Positions 38,906 to 52,804 of a stretch of 64,000 nucleotides of DNA are shown piece by piece. How positions within the stretch are numbered: position 1 is the first letter of the stretch; every line of letters starts with the position of its first letter. The DNA comes from Callipepla californica brunnescens (taxonomy: Eukaryota > Chordata > Aves > Galliformes > Odontophoridae), in assembly GCA_023055505.1 (NCBI GenBank), contig JALIRH010000013.1, forward strand, positions 3,720,001 to 3,784,000. Reading direction: 5' to 3'. A program made the translations under genes and the position numbers. The notes beneath the pieces were generated by a model, which saw only the letters and a list, made by a program, of their open reading frames with translations, was not told where the DNA came from and did not search any database.

Positions 38906-41900
38906 AGAAGGACACACTTCCAGAGAAACATGTTCTCCACTTTGCTTCCTTCACATTCACAGTCTAAGAAAAAAAGCTCTTGAAAGATCAGGTTTGGGGC
39001 TGATTGAGGTTTTCCTGTTGTATGTGTTTATACCAATGACTCTAGGATGAGCAACTGCTGAATTTCAGCCATGGTGTTGTTGTGAGCCTGTTTAGAGGCA
39101 GCCGTGTTGCTGTCATTTTGGAGGTGGATGTCTTTTTTTTTTTCTTGCTTTACAAAAATTTTTTGTCTTTGAAGCAGCATGGACCAGCAACAGCATTAAC
39201 AAAAACCCTTTCTGCGTTGCATCTTCCCAGATCTCTTGTGGATTGACAGTCCTCTTTAGCCTTCTCAGATAGATCTGATGCAGCCCACGGGTAGCTACGA
39301 GGCAGTGATAGCACCATTTAAACATTCATTACCCAGGTGTTCCCCTGAACTGCCACAGCTTGCTTTGCTTTAAGGAGTAAGAAGAGTTCGTATTTGAGGA
39401 TAAAACGGTCCTTTTATTTATGCAATTGCACTGCTGTTATATAAGCACTTCTAATGGTGGAGTACAGCTGGAGCCTGGACATGTTGTTTACAGAAATAAC
39501 ACATAATGGGGAGCAATGTATAATGTAGTGAATGGTGCTGAAGACAGTCAGCGTAGCGGGTACCAGAGGTTGGGACTGGGAAACTTGTGCTTGTGAAGGA
39601 GCCACTTACCCTGCCTTCCTGCAAGCAGGGGTGCTGAGCAGGCTTCCTGAAAAGCAAGGGAACGGGCCTGTACAGGGCTCCAGGGAGGGGGGGTGAGTGG
39701 CACTCCCCATGGTGGGAAAGGTGTCCCCAGCAGCTGGCTGACATGGAACAGATGGTGGCCATAGGGTGTGCTTTGGGAATTGACAAGGGGAAAGGTGACT
39801 GTAAGGATTTGGTGTGGCACAGGGAAACAGGAGGCAGAGTATGCAGAAATGAGGAAGCTCTGCAGCCGTTTGTTTGCCCTGGGATTGCTGTGATTGTATT
39901 TTCACAAGGAGAAAGGACACTGAGTACTCTTCTCTTTCTTGGAATGGTAACCACTAGTACACATATGTGCAAAAACACATACACACACAAGCATGCAGTG
40001 GGACAAAATCAGAGAAATCGACAAGTTTTTTCCTGAGATAATTCAAGGTTGATGAAGTGAACTCTGATTCAAGAATGAAACCAGGGTATGTGGCAGTTGG
40101 TTGATGGCATCTGCACTCCAGCACATTTGTTTCCATTTATTTTGTTGAGATGGTTTGTAAACTTTGTATATGTTATAAACAAACAATAGAGCAATTGATT
40201 TTTTTAAAGCGTCATGGGTTTTTTGTTTGCTTTTGGTGTCTTTACAATTTGTTAAACCATTTTATTCACTTCTGAGTAGGGGAAAAAAAACTTCTGTTGT
40301 TTAAAGAATCCTAAAGATTCATACTTACACATCATAGGAAACAAAGTTATAAATATTCATTGCTTTCTAGATTCACTTTTTTAAAAATCTTATCTTTATA
40401 CTCAAAGTATTTGCAAGTCCCCATTAGTGCTATTTGTGCTCTCACATCAGAATTCCTAATTTGTAGCCAAGCAAATATCTCAGGCCCAGATCTTCCTCCT
40501 CCATGTAATGGAATCATAATGCTGTCACAGTTATCACAGCCATTTTTGTAAAATATGATGTTAAGGAAGACTGAGTTCATTGTACTATACATATGTAAAT
40601 GCCTCTGTTTCAATGGTCTCAGGGGAAAGCAGATGCCAGAAAGAATTCCCAACCAGCATTCGTATTAATTGTCACCACCTTTCATGGATTAATAAAGCTC
40701 ATTCATACAAGGAAAAGCGTGCAGACTCGAGAAGGCTGCCTTGGGAAAGTAAGGGCATTTGTGTGAGACTTAAGGAAGTCACATGGTAAATTATAATAAT
40801 CTAACTGCAGTCTAGAAAATCAGCCTTTCCTTCTTTGTATCTGCGATGATGCTATGGTACAACTCCTGCCTTCAGACAGTCACTATAGATTTACAGCAGG
40901 CTGCAGAAAATCAGACTCCAGCATAAGTTGTTTGTTATCAGCCTGACCCACAGTGACAGATAGCTATTGGTACAACATGAAACAGTGAATATTTTGCTTC
41001 TCTGTAACTCAAAGTCTTAATAGTTTCAGGAGAATGGGAATAGGTTATCACAGCATGGTGGACTGATCTGTTGGGCATGTTTGCTTATGTAGGTGTTTGT
41101 GGGTGGGAAGATGTTCTGAGCTTCTTGAGCCTGGATGTGGATAAGAAATTCACAGCATGACCAAATGATTAGACTGACAGTTCTGCCTATATCTGGGTGG
41201 AAGTTGTAGCTCATGTGGACATTTCTCTGCCAAGAAACCACAGTGGAGACAACTGTGTGGGTTTGAAGTAGATGAACTCTATCTTTGATTGGCATCCACT
41301 CCGATTGGGAAGAACTAGAACAGTGCAAAAAATTGAATTTCCTGAATCAAAACAGTCAATTCACTGAATTCTCTGCTACGTACTGAAATAGAGGGATGCA
41401 AATCTACATCCAGTGACTCCCCTGCATAGCACAACTTGAAGAAAGTTGCCATTCCCAGTCGTGCCATCTCTTGGGGACTTGAGTTCTGCCTGCAGCCTGG
41501 GCACAGCTGTGCCCAAGAAATGGGATGTTTGCTTGTGTAGCTTCCCACAGTGCAGTCTTCAGTTGGACCATGCTGTTTGGGCTGCTGAATTAGTTGGTAT
41601 TACCTCAGCAGAAGCATTGAAAGTGTAGCTAATGCCACTGCACTCTGTATTTAAAAAACATTTCTTGAAGTCAAAGAGAATGTCAGTGAAAATATTCTCC
41701 CATGGTTCAGGGCTCCAATAGCTGGTACAATGCCTTAATTGGCATTCTTGTGCAGTGCTTGGACCTTTGCCAGTTAATGACCCATTGCTGCAGTCTGCGC
41801 AGGCAAATTACCCCTTCTGTCCGGCTCTTCAAACTGATGGACCTTTGCCCAAGTAATGGCTGCAGGCTCCTATCCTCAGTTGGCATCAACCCCAGCACAG

Positions 41901-42118
41901 CTATAAACATCCCTGAGGGGGACATAATGTGATATATGGGACAGATTCTGATACGCCTTACAGTCATATACTGTCGAGCAGTTCTGCTGATGTCAGTGGC
42001 TTTGGCAGTGGCATAGCAAAAATAAGAAACTGGTCCTTACACTCGCTCTCTCAAGTAATGAAGCAATTCCAGGTTATTAGCTAGTCTTTGTCCCTTTAGA
42101 TGCTATATTTTTCTGTGA

Positions 42119-42391
<273 letters not shown>

Positions 42392-44339
42392 TGAAATTTT
42401 CAGGAACTGTGGTCTCTCAATGATACCTTTTGTTAATATGTCCAGAACTGTCCATTTCTAGAAATTAATTGAATGTTCATTGAGATTTGAGTCCCAGTGA
42501 CTGGTCAGTTACCTAGTAAAGTTAAAATTCCTCCTTGATACTCATAGTTGGTGGCAGCACTTACACGTAACCTACCAGGAACTGTCTCTGTGAGGTTTTT
42601 TTTCCAAATGTCAATAATGAATTATTTTTAAGTAGGTTAAGATCCTGAAGCCTCAGCTGCCAGAGCAGCATTACTAATGTCAGGGCTTCTTGTAGGGAGT
42701 GCCAGACAAGTGTGGTTTATTAAGTGGAACACGAGACAGGAAATAAAAGGCCAGTGAAGTAGTATGAATCATGTTAAACAATTTTCAAATGGAAGTATTG
42801 CTGATGAAAAATTCAACTGGTAGTCCAAACTGATCATTAGTGCTTTGGGGGATGTTAATCCCTTCCCTCTGCATAGCTGGTGCTATTGACAAGCCTAAAT
42901 TGCAGGTGATAGACCCCACCTTTCCTGGTGAGGATCCAGTTTTGAGTCACTAGTTTGCTCTTGCCCAGCCTTCTCATTGTTTGCCTTGCCCCATGGGAAT
43001 GGCCATACCCACAGCTATGCCAGTTGCGACTCAGAATGCCTTCATCCCAATCTCTCTGTGCAGTGTGCTCAAAGAAGTATAGGAACAGACAGACATAATG
43101 AGAAGCAGGAACAGAGCAGATCCCTCCACCTGGGCTCACAGCAAAGCCAGGGTTGGTACAGGACCTAATCCATGTGGCTTGTTTATTCACAGGCATGTGA
43201 AAGTTTGTTTGTAATTAAGACTGAAAAAAGCCCTGATTATGGCCACCTTATAAATTTGACTAGGGGCTTATGATACAGGATGGATCAGAAGTATCGTTTG
43301 AATTTCATGAAGAATTAACATTCTTTCAGAAATCTTGTCTTGTAAACTAGTAGCAAACTGACCTCACTGCTGTAATCGGATCCTAGAAAATGCAAAAGGC
43401 ATTCACAGAGTTTCTTCCCAGCATATTCTATTCCAGTCAGGACCTGAGGTGTGGTGGAGGGCTGGTGTGTGGGGACTGAATCTCTGCCACAGGTCTTGGA
43501 GGTGCTGGTGATGGACAGCAACAGGCAGAGAAGGGAGCTTTGTCTTGAGCATGCAGCATAAGTCCACACTGATCCGTAACTACAGCTAAATGATTGTAAT
43601 GCTAATATGTAGCTTTACATTCCACACAGTAGTTTTTAGTCAATAGGGTGACTGTTCTCTTCAGGGAAGTTCACAAACTGTAAGAAACTCAACTTTTATC
43701 TTTATGTTCTTGTGAAAGTCCGTGCCCATAGCCCAGTCTTCTAAGATTGATGCAGGAGAATACCCAAGTCAAGATTAATAATACTTTTGGGCTCACTCTC
43801 AGCTGGAGGATAGACCTTTTGTTTGATCTTTCTAAGTCCATTTACACTTTGTTCACTTTTTTTTTTTGTTTATAATATGCAAGTGAGAGAAATATTCTAT
43901 TTCAATACCAAGCAATAGATCTAGCAGAACAACTGACAAACATTTCTTCTGCAGCCATTTGAAGCTGAAGTACAAAGAGCTTATAATTTTACTGAATGTT
44001 TGATTCCACTTTCTATCTGTGTAACCAAAGATTTGCTATTGGTGCCACTGGGCATCCCTGAACTCTACAGTAGTTTGCTCATGCTTCAGCATAGTTATAG
44101 CTTTTCTCTAGTCATTATTGCATGGAGCCCATCTCTGTACTGTTAAAGGAGACTTTTTCCTCTGTTGTTGTGCTCACTATCTGTCTTCTAAACTTCTCAT
44201 GAAACCTGTCAGACATTTTCACATACAAATGCATGTCACATATGTTGTCCTATGCATGAAACATGATTATTTTCCCTTAATTTCACTGAAGCTACTCATG
44301 AGCAAAGTTGAGTTTGCAGTATCAAAAATGGATTTACAA

Positions 44340-44355
44340 TTTTTTTTTTTTTTTT
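44340..44355 (+). repeat. Poly-T run (16 T)
   Basis: Sixteen consecutive T are followed by AGGAAAC in intron 4. It is a homopolymer that resembles an acceptor tract, but no strong donor was noticed shortly downstream. Confidence 0.85.
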
Positions 44356-47153
44356 AGGAAACAACAAGTTATAAGTAAGGCAAACCAAATGTAGTTTCTT
44401 ACACAAATACTCTAGCATTAATCCTGTCTGATTAGCAGTCCAGCAAGTGGATTCCAGTTGTACAGCACGTTCATAAGAGTATTTTCCCATTTATTTCACC
44501 AGGACCATTCACTTGACACAAATTGTCCAAGCAGATCCCAAGCTGGTGCTAAAAATTATCTTCTGGCAACACTTTCCAGAGTTTAGTTTGTTTTTTAAGC
44601 TGGAATTCAAGAGCAGTGATTAAGTTTCTGCAGGGAAAGTCAGTAATACGTGTCCCCAGATTGTCAGCTGAATAACTATTGGTTTTAGGCATTTCCTTCC
44701 ATCTCATCTGCTTGCCTTGTTATCTTCTCATAAGGTAACTAAAAAATTTCACAAACATGTGCAGTATTAAATCCAGCCATCCAGTTTGCTCAAGGGAATG
44801 GTGAGTTTCTTCGTTATAGCCAACTGTGTTTGCTGATAGCATACCATCGAGGGGAAAGATAACTCTGGATTTGCATATTTCAAATCTATGTTTGATTGCA
44901 GTTTAGAAAGTCAAATTAGTGCTATGTGTGGAGTCTAGAGAGGCTGCTCAGCTAAGGCAGTAACATCTCCATGCTAACTACACCACTTAAGGTATACCTA
45001 GCAAGAGAAAAAGGGAAGGCCATCAAGGCTCTCTGCCTGTGATGGCACAGGTCTGAAGGGCAAGCTTCCCACAACTGTTGCCATAAGCTGCCTCAGCACT
45101 GGTCCCCTTTCCATCCTTCTTTCTCTGCACTCCTCAGAGATGCATCCTCAAGGCTGTCCCCTCTGGGAGCAATGCCTGTACCCAGGGGTAGTGCTGTCTG
45201 CAGTCACCGTGGAGGTGTGGCAGCCACCATTTTATTCTGCAAAGGACAGCTCTTGTCAGAGACCCTAGATTTGAGAATTCAGAATAGGACCTGTTTAAGA
45301 GCAAAAGTCATAGCAGAAATAAACAGACTGTAAAACACTAAACAGTCTATGCACGTGTTGAGTTTGCTATCAGACTTTTGGGCTCCCGGCCAGGCTGTTT
45401 GGCAAGCTTGTCAGTTCTCTGCTCCAGAAACCACGTGTCGTGGCTTTGTGTTAGTGCTCAGATTAAAGAAGTGACCTCTTCTGAAGAGTCAGGCTGGTCA
45501 GTGTGTGCAGTTCTCTTGCTTTTGATGTTTTGGTTTGTTTTTTTTCCAACCAGCTCAAACCAGGATGCACCTCTCTTCCAAAGGTGTAGGCTTACCTAAA
45601 GCCAGTGACTTACCTGGGGAATTTTCTTCAGGGACTTCAGGTCCTACTAGAATATTTTTTACCTTCCTCCAGTGACATCCAGATATGCAAGACAGTGACC
45701 TTCATTATTTTGTATGCCTTTAATGTCTGGCATGTCCCTATGTTTCTAAGTTCTGACGCCTATCATGTGAGGTATTTATCTCCTCAGGGTTGGCTGGTAC
45801 CTGTGAAAGAATGTCTCTTGGTATGTGAATGTAAAGGAGGAGAAAGAGGACACCTCAGTTCATACCCTTTCTGGGTATCCTGTTTTGTGCCAAGTTTCCC
45901 TGTGTAGCACATCTGGCTTCATTCACCATCCCAGAGAATCCTTCAGTGTCCCCATATTGTGTCCTAAAGGTGGATACTCTGCCCAGGTCCCCTCTAGTCC
46001 CTTCTCCTTAACTGTGAAGTAAAAGGAAGCACAGAGATTAATAGTTGCTCTCCTGGTTACCATCTGTTTCTTCATTTGTCCTATAGTTCTGTAACCATGT
46101 GGATCCGTATCACTTCTTGCACAGCAAAACTGTATCCAATTTAATCATCTAGTGGCCTCTCAAGCATACAGATAGCAACACTTATGTCATGCAAAATTCA
46201 TAAGCTCCCCACACTTCTTGTCCCTAGATGCTAAAATATTCCCATATTCCTTCACAGATAGATATAAAATTTTGTTCTCATAAACAGAACATTTTCTTCT
46301 GAGAACTAACAGTAAGCTTTAGCCTATTCAACCGTGTATTTAGAGACATGTTTTTGAGTTAAGAAATATGTTTTTCTTATTCCCAAGATAACAGACTGTA
46401 TTTCAGACTAGAGTGGCTTTGTGTCCATTTAGAAGTAAAGCTCCTGAGGGAGAATAAGGAGGAAGAAACTCCATTTGGGATCAAAATAGTGAAACTTTAC
46501 AAAAGACCCAATTATTTGAGAGCCCGTGTGCTTTTATCGAAAGGACACTATCTCCAAACATAGCTGTATAGGTTAGGTTCCAAGGTAATCTCTCTACTGA
46601 GTGGAGGCATCTCACAAAGAGAAGTAATATTATAGCAGAGAATGCAGTCCCCAAAATTTTACAGTGATAGTAAAACTGTCAAAGATGACTTGAAGTAAAG
46701 CATCCATAGGATTAAGAAGGATAATCTGATTGACTGAACTCTGTCCAGTGTGGGCGCTGACTGTGACTTGACATTTGAGTATGAATGTTTGAGATTAAGA
46801 AGACTATCTCCAAGTTTTTCTCCCTCTGCATAGCTGCTCTGTTCTCAGAGGACTGGGCTTTCTGCAAAACAGCTTTGCTATTTGATGGTGAAAAACACCG
46901 TCTTAGGTTGCACCAGTAGTCATCAAAAACAGCAACAATAACTGCCTGCAAACACAACGGGACGTTTGAAGGAGAGAGCATCCAATAATCACAGTGTTGT
47001 GTAACGTCACTCAAAGTGGTACAGTTCATTTTTATATTTGCAGTGAACTAGAAACTTTAAAATTTAGGACATTTCTTCATTAGATGCCCATGAGTATTGT
47101 CAAAACTGGATTCTAAAGCAGAATGATAGGTCACTTCTTTCCTTTGCATCCAG

Positions 47154-47234
47154 AGTTTAAAGTTTGTTTGGGCTTGTGTGGAGGAAAGGGGAACTACTTG
47201 AGTCAGTTACCCTTGGGACTGTAGCTGGCAAAAG
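47154..47234 (+). other. GRIA3: Candidate cryptic or poison exon in GRIA3 intron 4 (81 nt)
   Basis: The segment is framed like a real exon. Upstream is a pyrimidine tract with acceptor CACTTCTTTCCTTTGCATCCAG (its last base is 47153) and a plausible branch point TTCTAAA at 47111-47117, about 37 nt from the AG. Downstream is AAAG/GTAAGT, a perfect match to the donor consensus. Inside is a purine-rich stretch GAGGAAAGGGGAA (47181-47193) of the type bound by SR proteins. Its length is divisible by three, yet in the GRIA3 frame (phase 0) codon 16 is TGA (47199-47201), so inclusion would truncate the receptor in its amino-terminal domain. Whether it is ever spliced is unknown. Confidence 0.35.
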
Positions 47235-47779
47235 GTAAGTGGAAAATGGGCATATGTCAGAACCGACAGCCGCATCTGCCTGAAGGACTCTCAGCCATAA
47301 AACTAATACAAAGCTAGAGATGGAGGGCTGAAGCAGAGAGAAGCAACATCTTGGGTTCATCTGCCCCACGTGTGGCATGTTGCACACTTGCCAGGGGATA
47401 TTTCTGCCTTATAAATAGTTATGGCTCTCCAAAGCTGTGACCCAGACTTGGCGAGGCAGGTTCCAAATGACAGGAATTCAACGGTTTTGGTATTAGTCAT
47501 CCCACAGGCTGAGGTAATGGCACACAAATTTTGAAAATGTTCAAAAAGCATTGAAGAACAATTTTAAATGTATCGGATCAGTAATAATAAAAATTAATGC
47601 CAAGTGTCCCTCCGTAAATGTATGTGCTGCCACATGGAGAAGACCTCTGCCAAGCAAATCTGATTTTTTATGCTGGAGATGTATGAACCTGAAGTCACCA
47701 TTAGAGTTTTTATTTTCCTGTGATAGCAGCAATTACTCATTTTATGTTTTGTGATAATTCAGGGGATATAAATGTGCAC

Positions 47780-49290
47780 ACCGATGCGCGTACATGCATC
47801 TGCTTTTAGTATTTGCATATCTTTACCACAACACCTGCAGTACGCCGTTACGCAGTTACAGAGATATTTATATGGCAACCTCTGCATTGCCATTAAATGT
47901 ACAGTGATTCAGAATCCTTTCTCAGTTACACTGCTGTGGGTATGGAGTCAATCATTATCCCGAACGTTATCCTGGAGACGGTATTTAAATTGATGCCAGT
48001 GTACTCACGCTGTCTTTGCTTTGAATTTCAGCTAATAGGTAGCTCTGGAGGTACGTTTTGCTGCGCAGTTTGCCTTTCTCCACAGCTTCAGCACGCAGAA
48101 TATGTGTATTTGTGTTTGCCCTCGCAAAGCCCTGTGTGCATCCCACTCATTATTTAGCCTGTGTCTGCATCATGCCAGCTGCTCCTGTGCTGGCACTAAT
48201 TGTTACCCTCGCTGACAGTCTCAGCAGAGAGGTCGAGCCTGAGGGCTGTTTTGTGATAGCCTCTCATTGACACGTTTGATGTCCTTTGGAAGCAAATGTA
48301 CACATGGGTGCATCCCATGCTGCGCTTGGCGTGTGGGGACAGGGTTTGGTCTTTCATTAGCTCTGCTGGTACTTTTCAAAAACAAGATTCACAAGAAATC
48401 TTCTCAAGGCATGGAAGGTTTGGGGGAGAAGGGACTGCTGGCATGAACTCGCTCAACGTGTGATCTCCTCAGATTTTTGTCCTGCTCAGTCTGTCTGTCT
48501 CCCCAACCCACACAACTCTTCGTCCACCTCTTCTTCGCCGATGTCTGATGTTAAAATCCCTGGTCACACATCTTTTCCAGGTTTTAAAAATCAGTGTTGT
48601 ATAGAAATAGCCTTATTTCAGTTCTAGCATTTAATGTAGTTCTTTCTTCTCCATATAAAGGATAAACCCTTTCATCTTCACAGACATTACCTTAATTTCT
48701 GCATCTGTCTCTCAAATAGTTTAATGCTTGAAAGTCTGCTTCTAACCAAAGGCTTTACTTAATTAGTTTCCAAGGCAACCATCTTGGCAACAATCCAGAC
48801 GAGCCAACTGTGGGGAAAGGAAGGAAGCACGCTATCAAAATGAATAGTAATAGCACAATGCCACTGTGCAAACAGGCGCTGTACATCACGAGAGGCAGCA
48901 CGATAGTTCTGGTGTCTTGTAAGTTCATTTGCAAGAGAAGTCCTAGCGCAGTAAAAGAAAAGGCACGCAAGAGCTTATGTCTGTTTTCATAGCTGATTAA
49001 ATGGGGATTAATGGCTTCAGTGTGATGTGAATCACTGTTATCTGGGGGAGAGAGCCAGTGGTGCTTCTCAGGGCTCCTCGTACACCAGGATGTACCCAAG
49101 CGCATTGAAATGCTGCAGTTCTAATTTTCAGGGTGGGACTTTCTCTCTCTTTTAGCCCAGAGAACGGCAGTGCACTATATGAGACAAGCAACCAACAGCT
49201 ACAGCCAAACAGGGGCACGTGGATAAATATGAGGCCCCTAGGTGTGATCCACAGCTATGACACGTTCATTGTGGATTACAGCTGTGTCTG
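47780..49290. promoter_or_regulatory. CpG-retaining patch, candidate intronic regulatory region
   Basis: I count 24 CpG dinucleotides between about 47790 and 48540, against three in a comparison stretch of the same size (22501-23250). CpGs remain frequent to about 49.3 kb. The patch is not a dense CpG island, and no exon or repeat explains it. Such retention can mean germline hypomethylation or sequence constraint. Confidence 0.3.
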
Positions 49291-50194
49291 TATCAACCAT
49301 AACACAGCAAGGCACCATCCCAGTGCAAGTTACTTGCTACTAGTAATTACACATCCACATGTGATTCCTTTATCTTATCCCAGCTTCACACCAGTACAAC
49401 TCCTTTGGGCTGTTTGGAATAGGTTAAAGCTTCCAGGGCTACCCTGGAAGTTTTAAAAAGGCTCAGGCCCTACAAATCATCAGCGAAGCCTGAAGCACCA
49501 ATGTGCCATGGTGCTCAACTGGTAAGGTGAAAAAAACAAAATCGTTTCAGAGGGAATTAGTGTTCACAGGCTTTAAAAAGTTCATGTTACAATATCATAT
49601 TTATTTGTTTGAGACCATGGATGTGCATGTGTAGCAGTAATGGGGTATATGCTTCTGGAAACTCAGTCCTCCAGAGTATGAATTGAACAAAATAATGTGC
49701 AATATACATAGAGCCTTAAAAACACCCTGAGTATCTTTTGTACTGGGAAAATGCACGTAAAGAATCAGCTCAGAAAAATATTGCTGCAACTTTATTACCT
49801 CATATGAGTTAAAAGGCTTCCCCTGCTGCATAGACTATATCTAGTAAAAATAAATTAACTCTTCATAATCTCTTTTGGCTTGTGATTTATGCACTAAGTT
49901 ATATGGGGAATATTGCCGAGTGCTGTTTATAGCAAAGCAGAATAAACCTTTCAAACTCCTTCAGAGCACTGAAAAGTGCAATTGAATGCAATTCTAGTCA
50001 CAGTAGAATTCCATTTACAGTAGAAAGTAAAAGAAAAAGTAACCTTGTCTTTCCCAGGGAAGGTTGCACTGATTTCTTCTCCGTTAATTTCATAGGACAT
50101 TTAAAGAGGAAAGAAAATGCTCAAAAGTAATGAAAGATTGGCTGCTGTTCAGTGTTTTTCAGTGTGCTTGAAGTGCAGTGCTCTGCTGTGAAGT

Positions 50195-50205
50195 CCCCCC
50201 CCCCC
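50195..50205 (+). repeat. Poly-C run (11 C)
   Basis: Eleven consecutive C lie in intron 4; the complementary strand has 11 G. It is a short homopolymer and a possible length polymorphism. Confidence 0.85.
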
Positions 50206-52776
50206 ACAGATTTTCCTGTGAGCATTGGGACTGAATTACTGCGACACTTCTGGGTTATATCCCAGTAATAGTTTGAAGTGATCCTGACGTGCAATAATAG
50301 TTTATATAAAAAGAACTCTGTTTCCAAGGGCTTCTGTTCAATTCCAGGAACTAACACTGGGATTTTACCCTGATGTGAATGGAGGTGGGGTGGGAAAATG
50401 TATGTGTTTTTTAAATGATAACTGTGTTCCTCAGCTTACCTAACCTCTTTGTCTCTTCCCTTAATATATGTACATCCTAGCACGTTGATGGAAGTTAAGA
50501 CTGATGGAGTATCATTTATTCTGTGGGTTATAAGAAGAAATGAACGTTGTTTATATTTGTCTGTGACTGCAAAAAGACGTTCCAACACTCAGGCTCACCA
50601 TTTTGAAAGGCAAAAGGCACTGTTAGATATCATCTTCTCTGTCAAAGGGATGAGGCACTGAAGCTCACTAGGAGCTGCTTGTAAGCAGTGTGGATATGTC
50701 TTCACACCAGATGGCTGGGCTGAAACACCAGATTCTAGCAGAAGGTTTGGAAACTTCTGAGTAAACGCATGGCTGCTGTTGTCAATAGCCTTTGTGAAAG
50801 TGGCTTTAGATGTTGAGAAACCTAGTAAGGAGGCTGGTCTGGAAGTCAGTTTTGATGGTGTTAAATTTGATACGCATGCAGCTCTGCAATGAAAGGAGCC
50901 ACAACTGCCAACAGGCAAGAGGGCTGTTGTCATGGTAGGGTCTGTCTTTTGTTAGGATAAGAGCTGGGCATCACAGGTTGATGGAAAGCTGGAACTTTAG
51001 CCATGAATGTTGCAAGGGAGAGCTAATTGACTGTACTAGAACAGCCATGTACACTCATTTGCTTAACTTTCCTGAGCCAAGAAGCACTGATGTATTTTGT
51101 AAAGGTGTTTGTGTGTCAGTGCAAAGCATGTGATGTTTACAAGAAGTTTAACCACCTGAGAAGTTAACAGAAACTCGTGTTCCTGTGAGCTGTCTAGAAT
51201 GTTACTATATATCTGTTTTCAAGTTAGCAAAACTTCTCAGAGATGAACTTGCATGGCAAAGGATCCATTTCCAAAGCCTTGACTGATGAGTGACAGTCAT
51301 CCTTGACTGGGTAAAATACAAAAAAGTTGAGTACTTCAGAATTTGTCAAAAGCAGTAACAACACAGAATAGGAATCTGTATATTTCATATCAGTAGACTC
51401 TGCAGAGTCCCAAATAGTCCAACCAAAATAGTTGTCTTTGAAACAGGTCATTCAAGCTTTGAGGGAAGTTTCTCAGAAAATATACAGTAAGTCACCATCA
51501 CACTCTTCAAAAAAGCTTGAGGTACAGTGTTATTAAAAATATCAGAATTCCAAAGAAGGCATCAAAAAGTGTAACTGTGATGAAAAAGGTGTTTGAAATT
51601 TGATGATGAGACCCTTGAAATGCATCAGACCTGGTGATTGACCAGCACCACACCACAAACGTATCAGATCAGAGAGCAATACCCAAATCCCTTGATGTCA
51701 GTTGCTGACCTTCAGGTAGTGCCTGACCTAAGAGGCTATAGCTAAGTGTAAGGAAGACAGGACACTGGTAGATAGAGAAGATCCAACTGCCTGCTTACTC
51801 GTTCTGAATTAAGGCAGTTCTGGCACTCAAGACAAAACACTTGTTGTGGTTTGGAATTTCCTGTACCCATTTATTTTTTTGTTTAGTTTCTTGTGAGACC
51901 TGAAGACTCTGTGGAAATACCAACTTGAGAATATTCATAAAACTCTGTGAGATCAGTTCATTTTTGAACATCTTTCAAGGTGAAATCTTTATCAGTGAAT
52001 ATACCAGAACTGCGGAGACAATTAAAATATGGACTCCTTCCTAATGATCACTGTGTGGAAATCACTGCTGTAGATTAACGTATTTAATTGATTTACTTTA
52101 TTGTATATGACTCCAAACATTCCTCCATAACGCAGCTCAATTTTTGTTTTATTAATCTTATCCAAAAAGCAAGAAATCTACTAATTCAAAAATTCTACAA
52201 TGCATAGATTTCTCCAGGGAGGCTGTCAGTGGGAACAAGTAGCTCCTCTTGGGAAGATCATGGCAACATAAGAGGCAGAGGTCTCTTTGCCATTTTGGCA
52301 ATCCTTTTCATATGCTACAAGGAATTGCTGTTGTGATTGTAACAAGCCTCCACATCTCATCTTGGTTTTAGTTGAATAGCTTTAAGGGATGAATGGTAGC
52401 TTAAGACTTGATTGATTTTGTTGTGGAGGTTAGGGTATGAGGGGCGAGAGTTGTGGAGATGCAGTCCTGAGAGATAGAATGCTGTTCTCATTTGTCTAAA
52501 CGAAGAAAAAATTCTGACAGAAAGAAAAGTTTGTTTAATGAATGTTATTCAGCTTACAGAGTAAACAACTGTGATTACAAATGTCAGTTACCAGTGATCA
52601 TAAAACTCTTCATCTCAGTGAAAACAGAGTACTTTTGTAGCACTGTATGTCTTTTAACCATAATTATGCCATCAGATTCGTTAACATCATAATATTGTTA
52701 AGTCACATCAAGGAAAATGAATCTAGGAAAATGATTCCAGGAGACAAAATTCTCAAAAAGACTTTATTATCACAAT

Positions 52777-52804
52777 GAAAAAAAAGAAAGAAAAAAAAAA
52801 AAAG
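52777..52804 (+). repeat. A-rich purine run
   Basis: Twenty-eight nt contain only A and G, including 13 consecutive A, in intron 4. It is a low-complexity tract without a recognisable retrogene upstream. Confidence 0.85.

Noticed and set aside
39533..39560. Half of an RE1/NRSF silencer-like motif (ATGGTGCTGAAGACAGTCAG)
   Set aside because: Only one half-site matches. The required second half is absent on the expected side, so there is no basis for calling an RE1 element.
39451..39990. The longest non-repetitive open frame (179 codons, minus strand), with other frames also open nearby
   Set aside because: About one frame of this length is expected by chance across six frames of 64 kb. Several overlapping frames are open at once because the region is GC-richer and stop-poor. 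The translation has no domain, signal peptide or family resemblance.
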